Of a stretch of 64,000 nt of DNA, positions 59,170 through 64,000 are shown piece by piece. Both the position numbers and the translations under genes were made by a program. Every line of letters starts with the position of its first letter. The stretch's first letter is position 1. Origin of the DNA: Channallabes apus (Eukaryota > Chordata > Actinopteri > Siluriformes > Clariidae); the NCBI GenBank assembly GCA_030522415.1, contig CM060109.1, positions 521,001 to 585,000 on the forward strand. Direction: 5' to 3'. The notes under the pieces were generated by a model that was given only the letters and a program-made list of their open reading frames with translations, ran no database searches and was not told the origin of the DNA.

Positions 59170-62100
59170 TTATGTGTATGCCAGATTAAAAAGATGCGTC
59201 TTGAGTCTACTTTTGAACTGAGAAACCGTGTCTGCTCCCCGGACACTGTCTGGAAGGCTATTCCAAAGCTTTGGAGCTAAATATGAAAAAGCCCTACCCC
59301 CTTTTGTAGATTTTGAAATTCTGGGAACTACCAGAAGTCCGGAGTTTTGTGATCTTAAGGCGCGTGGTGGATTGTAGCGTATCAGAAGACTGGTTAGGTA
59401 TGTGGGAGCTAAACCATTTAAGGCCTTGTATGTAAGTAATACTATTTTGTAATTTATTCTAAACTGAACAGGTAGCCAGTGCAGGGATGATAATATTGGG
59501 GTTATATGATCATATTTTCTGGATCTAGTGAGAACCCTGGCAGCTGCATTTTGGATTAACTGAAGCTTGTTTATTGAGGATGCAGGACAACCACCTAGTA
59601 ATGCATTACAATAGTCCAGTCTGGAGGTCATGAATGCATGAACTAGTTTTTCTGCATCAGATACGGATAAGATGTTCCTAAGTTTAGCAATATTTCGAAG
59701 ATGGAAAAAGGCTGTTTTTGTGATATTTGAAATGTGATTTTCAAAAGACAAGTTACTGTCTAATATTACTCCCAGATCTTTTACTGCTGAGCTGGTAATA
59801 ACAGTACATCCTTCTAAGCGCAAGCTGAATTGTGAAAGCTGTTGTGTGCTGGTTTTTGGGCCAATAAGTAATATCTCTGTCTTATCTGAATTTAATAAAA
59901 GAAAGTTATTGGTCATCCAATCTTTTATGTCCTGGACACACTCAGTTAATCTAGACAACTTAGGTATTTCGTCTGGTTTAGTTGAGATATATAATTGGGT
60001 ATCATCAGCATAACAATGGAAACTAATCCCATGTCTTCTAATGATGTTACCCAAGGGAAGCATGTATATTGAGAACAACAGAGGTCCTAAAACTGACCCT
60101 TGTGGGACCCCATATTTCACTGGCATTATACCAGACGGTTCTCCATTTAGATCTACAAAATGGTAGCGATCAGACAGGTAAGATCTAAACCATTTTAGTG
60201 CCTGTCCCTGAATGCCTATATAATTTTGTAAGCGATCTATGAGAATATTATGATCTATAGTGTCGAATGCAGCACTAAGATCGAGCAGGACTAGCAATGA
60301 GATGCAGCCTTGGTCTGAAGCTAAAAACAAGTCATTTGTAATCTTAACTAGTGCAGTTTCTGTGCTATGATGGGGCCTGAAACCTGACTGAAATTCTTCA
60401 AGGATGTTGTTATCCTGCAAGAATGTGCAAATTTGAGCTGATACTACTTTTTCTAGTATTTTTGATATGAACGGGAGGTTTGAGATCGGTCTGTAATTTT
60501 TTATTTCATTCGCGTCCAAATTAGATTTTTTAAGAAGCGGCTTAATAACTGCTAACTTGAAAGGTTTAGGGACGTGACCTAGATGTAATGAAGAATTAAT
60601 AATGTTTAGGAGTGGCTCTCCAACCGTAAGCATCACTTCTTTTAAAAATCTGGTTGGGATTGGGTCTAACAGGCACGTTGTTGATTTAGCCGAGGTGATG
60701 AGTTTATACAGCTCTTCCTGTCCTATACCTGTAAAGCAGTGAAAATCTAAATGTGAAGCTATAGGCTGAACTGGATCGTGAGATACTATTAGAGGTTGAA
60801 CCTCCATTATTTTCTTCCTGATATTATTGATTTTTTCATTAAAGAAGTCCATAAAGTCTTCACTTCTAAACTGTGATGGGATACTCTCTGCGGGCATCTT
60901 AGGTTTTGTTAAGCGAGCCACTGTACTAAATAAGAACCTGGGATTGTTTTGGTTTCTTGCTATCAGTTGGCTAAGATGCTCGGTCCTAGCAGTTTTTAGA
61001 GCCTGTCTATAGCTGCACATACTGTCTTTATACGCAATTCGAAAAACTTCTAATTTAGTTTTCCTCCATTTTCGCTCGAGGTTACGGGTTGCTCTCTTTA
61101 GGGCGCGAGTATGACTGTTGTACCACGGTGCCAATGTTTTATCTCTGACTTTTTTTAATCTGATGGGAGCAACAGTGTCTAATGTACTGGTAAAAATAGT
61201 GCCCATGCTGCTAGTCACTTCATCTAGATCATCTGCATTTAGGGGTCTAATAAGAAATTGGGACAGATCCGGCAGATTACTTGTGAATCTGTCTTTAGTG
61301 GTGGGATTCATATTTCTAACAGATTGATAGCGTGGGGAGACACAGCTAATCTGTTCTACGGGTAGAGTATATGTCAGGAGGTGATGATCTGTGATATCAT
61401 CACTTTGAGGTATGATCTCTATATTAGAGACATCTATACCATGGGATATAATTAAATCTAGCGTATGATTAAAGCGGTGAGTTGCTCCAATTATATTTTG
61501 CTTAACCCCAAAGGAATTTAGTAAATCCATAAATGTGAGTGCTAAAGCGTCGTTAGCATCATCTACATGAATGTTAAAGTCTCCTACTATCAATACTTTG
61601 TCAGAGTTAACCAATAGGTCTGATAGCAGATGTCCAAATTCTTTAAGAAAATCGCCATATGGCCCCGGGGGTCTGTACACGGTGGCCAAGGTAAAATATA
61701 GCAAGGGTTTATTACGTATTTCATTTAGTGCAACATTAATGATAAGCACTTCGAATGAATTAAACCTGGGCCTTATTTTCTGGGTAACAGTGAGTACATC
61801 ATTGTAGATAGTGGCGACACCACCGCCGCGACCAATTAGACGGGGCTCGTGCTTATAGAAATATCCTGACGGAGTAGACTCATTCAGACCAAAATATTCA
61901 TTTGGTTTAAGCCAGGTTTCAGTGAGACAGAGTGCGTCAAGGCAATAATCTGAGATAATTTCATTAACAATAAGTGCTTTAGGCGCAAGGGATCTAATGT
62001 TGAGTAGTCCAAACTTTAGAGGTGGATTTTGACTACTTATTTTGCCTTTTTCTGGTTTTATGGTTATCAGATTGTTTCGGGCAAATTTAACAAATTTATT

Positions 62101-62226
62101 CTTTTTTCTCAGTATTCGGGGAACAGACACAGTTTCTATAGGACAAGCTATGTGTGTGCGTCTATCACTACGGTGAGTTGTGATGTGGCTAATATGTTTG
62201 GAATCTACAGTATGACTTACCGCCAG
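59170..62226 (-). CDS. LINE ORF2: endonuclease-reverse transcriptase
   Basis: Open from the codon after the ORF1 stop to 59170, 1,018 sense codons. A GTG at 62130 gives 986 residues and is used for numbering here. The endonuclease (about 38-255) has N44, E71, D184/N186 (GDFN), D225 and D248/H249, the expected EEP active-site set. RT spans about 525-790 with D617 (LLDLSAAFD), GVPQGS (674-679) and YADD (707-710). The C-terminal region has the conserved LNGLAP and W-N-LP blocks of L2/CR1 proteins. It nicks target DNA and primes reverse transcription there. There is no ATG before the endonuclease domain (first Met at residue 201), and the frame equals that of ORF1, so the mode of translation is unclear. 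Confidence 0.9.
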   Translation of the reverse strand: MAVSHTVDSKHISHITTHRSDRRTHIACPIETVSVPRILRKKNKFVKFARNNLITIKPEKGKISSQNPPLKFGLLNIRSLAPKALIVNEIISDYCLDALCLTETWLKPNEYFGLNESTPSGYFYKHEPRLIGRGGGVATIYNDVLTVTQKIRPRFNSFEVLIINVALNEIRNKPLLYFTLATVYRPPGPYGDFLKEFGHLLSDLLVNSDKVLIVGDFNIHVDDANDALALTFMDLLNSFGVKQNIIGATHRFNHTLDLIISHGIDVSNIEIIPQSDDITDHHLLTYTLPVEQISCVSPRYQSVRNMNPTTKDRFTSNLPDLSQFLIRPLNADDLDEVTSSMGTIFTSTLDTVAPIRLKKVRDKTLAPWYNSHTRALKRATRNLERKWRKTKLEVFRIAYKDSMCSYRQALKTARTEHLSQLIARNQNNPRFLFSTVARLTKPKMPAESIPSQFRSEDFMDFFNEKINNIRKKIMEVQPLIVSHDPVQPIASHLDFHCFTGIGQEELYKLITSAKSTTCLLDPIPTRFLKEVMLTVGEPLLNIINSSLHLGHVPKPFKLAVIKPLLKKSNLDANEIKNYRPISNLPFISKILEKVVSAQICTFLQDNNILEEFQSGFRPHHSTETALVKITNDLFLASDQGCISLLVLLDLSAAFDTIDHNILIDRLQNYIGIQGQALKWFRSYLSDRYHFVDLNGEPSGIMPVKYGVPQGSVLGPLLFSIYMLPLGNIIRRHGISFHCYADDTQLYISTKPDEIPKLSRLTECVQDIKDWMTNNFLLLNSDKTEILLIGPKTSTQQLSQFSLRLEGCTVITSSAVKDLGVILDSNLSFENHISNITKTAFFHLRNIAKLRNILSVSDAEKLVHAFMTSRLDYCNALLGGCPASSINKLQLIQNAAARVLTRSRKYDHITPILSSLHWLPVQFRINYKIVLLTYKALNGLAPTYLTSLLIRYNPPRALRSQNSGLLVVPRISKSTKGGRAFSYLAPKLWNSLPDSVRGADTVSQFKSRLKTHLFNLAYT

Positions 62227-63144
62227 TCAGATGGTTCGTAGTGTTCTGGAGATGTTGTCAGAGAGGACCGCTGCTCCAGCTCTGCTAGGGTGTAGGCCAT
62301 CGGTGTGATAGAGCCTAGGACGCTCCCAGAAAACATTCCAGTTATCAACAAAGCGTAATTTCTGTTGTTGACACCAAGATTGTAACCATTCATTAAAAGC
62401 AAATAATCTACTGAACTTCTCGATTCCTCGCTGAAATGTGGGAAGCGGTCCAGATACGATGATCATTGTCGTGGGTGATGTGCTGCGGACCTTCTCGACC
62501 AGGCTCCTGAAGTCCTTCTTTAGGATCTCCGTCTGCCTCAGCCTGGTGTCGTTCGTGCCGGCATGAAGAACCACAGCTCCAATGTTCCTCCTCAGGGCAG
62601 CAGGCACCTGTGCAGCAACATCAAGAACACGTGCACCAGGTAAACAGCGTGTGTGCACCTTACCTTTAGCCGTGGTAGCACACACGTGACGAACGATGGA
62701 GTCTCCGATGACCAGGACGTCGTGTGCCGTCTCGCGGAGAGGAGCGAAGCGGTTTTGGGTCGAGATGTCGAAGACGGGTGGTGGTGGTGGAGAGGTCCTC
62801 GCCCGGGGCTTGGCGTGCTTCTTCCGCTGCTGCTGTATCCAGGGTCCGTGGTATCCCGGCGCCGGGGTGTAGGAACACTGGGCGGGATGCGTCCTTGGTG
62901 TGTTGGACCTGGGCAGAGAAACACGCGGGGTTGAGGTTGTAGGAGAATTCTCATGCCGAGAATTTACCTGGGACAGATGAGTGTCGGTCTGCGTCGATTC
63001 CAACGTGGCTTTCCGCTGCTGTAACCGGGCCAGCTTCACCTGTAGCTCACGGATCAGCTTCTCCACGGCCTCCACCTCCAAATCCACCGAGTGCAGCTCT
63101 AATGTCTCCTCACCTGCACTCAGAGGCAGAATCACAACCGACAT
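62227..63144 (-). CDS. LINE ORF1: coiled coil plus SGNH/GDSL hydrolase domain
   Basis: 305 residues from the first ATG (63144); an upstream in-frame extension has only TTG-type codons. A Leu-rich coiled coil (about 21-49), a Ser/Thr/Pro and basic linker (about 50-125) and a C-terminal SGNH hydrolase fold follow. Motifs: GDS with S149 (block I), PGA with G170 (block II), GTND with N198 (block III), DGLH with D282 and H285 (block V). All catalytic positions are kept. CR1-group ORF1 proteins are known to carry such an esterase domain; its role in transposition is not settled. Ends in ATC-TGA-CTG. Confidence 0.9.
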   Translation of the reverse strand: MSVVILPLSAGEETLELHSVDLEVEAVEKLIRELQVKLARLQQRKATLESTQTDTHLSQVNSRHENSPTTSTPRVSLPRSNTPRTHPAQCSYTPAPGYHGPWIQQQRKKHAKPRARTSPPPPPVFDISTQNRFAPLRETAHDVLVIGDSIVRHVCATTAKGKVHTRCLPGARVLDVAAQVPAALRRNIGAVVLHAGTNDTRLRQTEILKKDFRSLVEKVRSTSPTTMIIVSGPLPTFQRGIEKFSRLFAFNEWLQSWCQQQKLRFVDNWNVFWERPRLYHTDGLHPSRAGAAVLSDNISRTLRTI

Positions 63145-63469
63145 GGTGTCTAAACACGGAAAATAATCGGTGTGAGGAAGCGAAAACAAACTTTAGAAAC
63201 AAACAAACAAACGTGATAGCCGGGCTAGCGATGCTAATGCTAATTAGCGATGCTAATGCCGGCTAAAAGCGGTGTGCTGCAAAACAATTAAAACTTAACG
63301 ATATAACACGCGTTTCGAGTAAATATATTATAAGATACTTATCCGTTTTATGTACACTCTTCGTAAGGGGACGAAAAAAGTTTAAAAGTTGGTCAGTATG
63401 GTGGAGCTCGGAAAAAAGCAGCTTCTCAGTGTCCTCGTACGGAGGAAGTGACGTCAGCCGAGTATCGTC
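63145..63469 (-). promoter_or_regulatory. LINE 5' UTR with likely internal promoter
   Basis: GC-richer than the flanking array. It holds a palindromic TGACGTCA (63449-63456), the full CRE/ATF site, about 15-20 bp from the 5' end, and two copies of tagcgatgctaatg (about 63225-63257). Such elements need a promoter inside the transcript; that this is it is inference. Confidence 0.45.
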
Positions 63470-64000
63470 GATGTCATGAACACAAATTTTTAAAACCACC
63501 TCCTCATATTTTGACACACTGTCATTAAAATTCCAAAGTCAGCTCCACAAGTTCAACATGTATGTGCCATGCTATAAGCTCCTGAGCATACCTACTGGTT
63601 CTGTTACACATGGGGAGGGTTAAAATCCAGACATCTGCTCTGTGAGACCACTACTAAGCAACCTTTAAACAACTGTACTAACTCAACAGACAATCATCAA
63701 AATTGTTCATATCAAGTTGTTCTAAGCAAGTAATCAGAAGGAAAACAAGTTTCCTTAACGGTGCTCAGCACAAAGAAATCATAGGCCATGACCCAGGTTT
63801 GGAACCTAGGGAACTTCAACTGCCGTAAGCGTTGAAAAACCATGCTTGACTCATGAACAGCATAAAAATAATACAACCCAGACATCCAATGGGAGACTAG
63901 GGACCTCCAGGTCCGGAGACTAGGGACCGTCAACTGTCTAATGGGTTGAAGTAACATGCTTGTCTTTTCATGTACACATGGCAGGTCCAAATCCAAGCAT
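63470..64000. repeat. Tandem tRNA array, continuation after the LINE
   Basis: Spacer of the array unit resumes at gatgtcatgaac, the sequence expected after the LINE insertion point, and runs to the window edge. No tRNA gene falls in this part. The array therefore continues beyond the window. Confidence 0.95.

Larger units (their letters stand above)
58376..63469 (-). mobile_element. Full-length L2/CR1-like LINE (non-LTR retrotransposon)
   Basis: 5.1-kb element on the - strand. It has a 5' UTR, ORF1 with an SGNH hydrolase domain, ORF2 with an apurinic-type endonuclease and reverse transcriptase, a 3' UTR and a (TTGAA)4 3' tail. The tail repeat instead of poly(A), the ORF1 esterase and the ORF2 architecture place it in the CR1/L2 group. 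It splits tagatagat from gtcatgaac of the array unit; the only possible duplication is 3 bp (gat at 58373-58375 and 63470-63472). Both coding frames are uninterrupted, so the copy is young. Confidence 0.92.

Noticed and set aside
60827..61327. Short + strand frames inside the LINE ORF2 region
   Set aside because: Antisense shadows of a long coding frame with clear domain motifs.
62592..62954. Alternative-frame ORFs over LINE ORF1
   Set aside because: Low-complexity Pro/Arg-rich frames opposite or overlapping the SGNH-domain frame; none has family motifs.
1..64000. The whole array as an assembly artefact
   Set aside because: Units carry many distinct variants in consistent blocks, different deletion alleles and unique insertions, which a simple duplication error would not create. 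Exact copy number still needs long reads.

Overview
The window is vertebrate nuclear DNA, most likely from a teleost fish. The tRNA genes have vertebrate-type sequences with internal A and B boxes. There is a full-length L2/CR1-type LINE with a (TTGAA)n tail and a 3' UTR of the kind widespread in fish, and a Ty3/Gypsy-type LTR retrotransposon. I see no host protein-coding gene and nothing prokaryotic.

Layout. (1) Positions 1-48457, 54528-58375 and 63470-64000 are one tandem array with a period of about 1,370 bp (variants about 1,273-1,371 bp). Each unit carries a tRNA-Ala (anticodon AGC, + strand) and, about 140 bp further on, a convergent tRNA-Ile (anticodon AAT, - strand). The remaining ~1.08 kb of spacer is built from two diverged half-units holding degenerate tRNA-like segments. 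I count 39 units with a tRNA-Ile. 18 tRNA-Ala copies keep full cloverleaf pairing, 8 have one stem mismatch or wobble pair more, and 13 are truncated or deleted. (2) 48458-54523 is a Gypsy-type element on the - strand with two 716-bp LTRs that differ at only two positions. It has a fused gag-pol reading frame that breaks just before the integrase. (3) 58376-63469 is a complete L2/CR1-like LINE on the - strand. It has an SGNH-esterase ORF1 and an endonuclease/reverse transcriptase ORF2.

How the parts relate. The Gypsy primer-binding site is an exact 18-nt complement of the 3' end (with CCA) of the tRNA-Ile made by this same array, so the element is nested in the gene family that supplies its primer. 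The array shows recent local homogenisation (a 2,737-bp dimeric higher-order repeat and adjacent twin units) together with repeated microhomology deletions in tRNA-Ala. A regional block of tRNA-Ile carries a G37 substitution next to the anticodon. The right end of the array is the most decayed, and both mobile elements lie there. In the LINE, ORF1 and ORF2 share one reading frame separated by a single TGA, and ORF2 has no usable upstream ATG, which raises the possibility of stop-codon readthrough.
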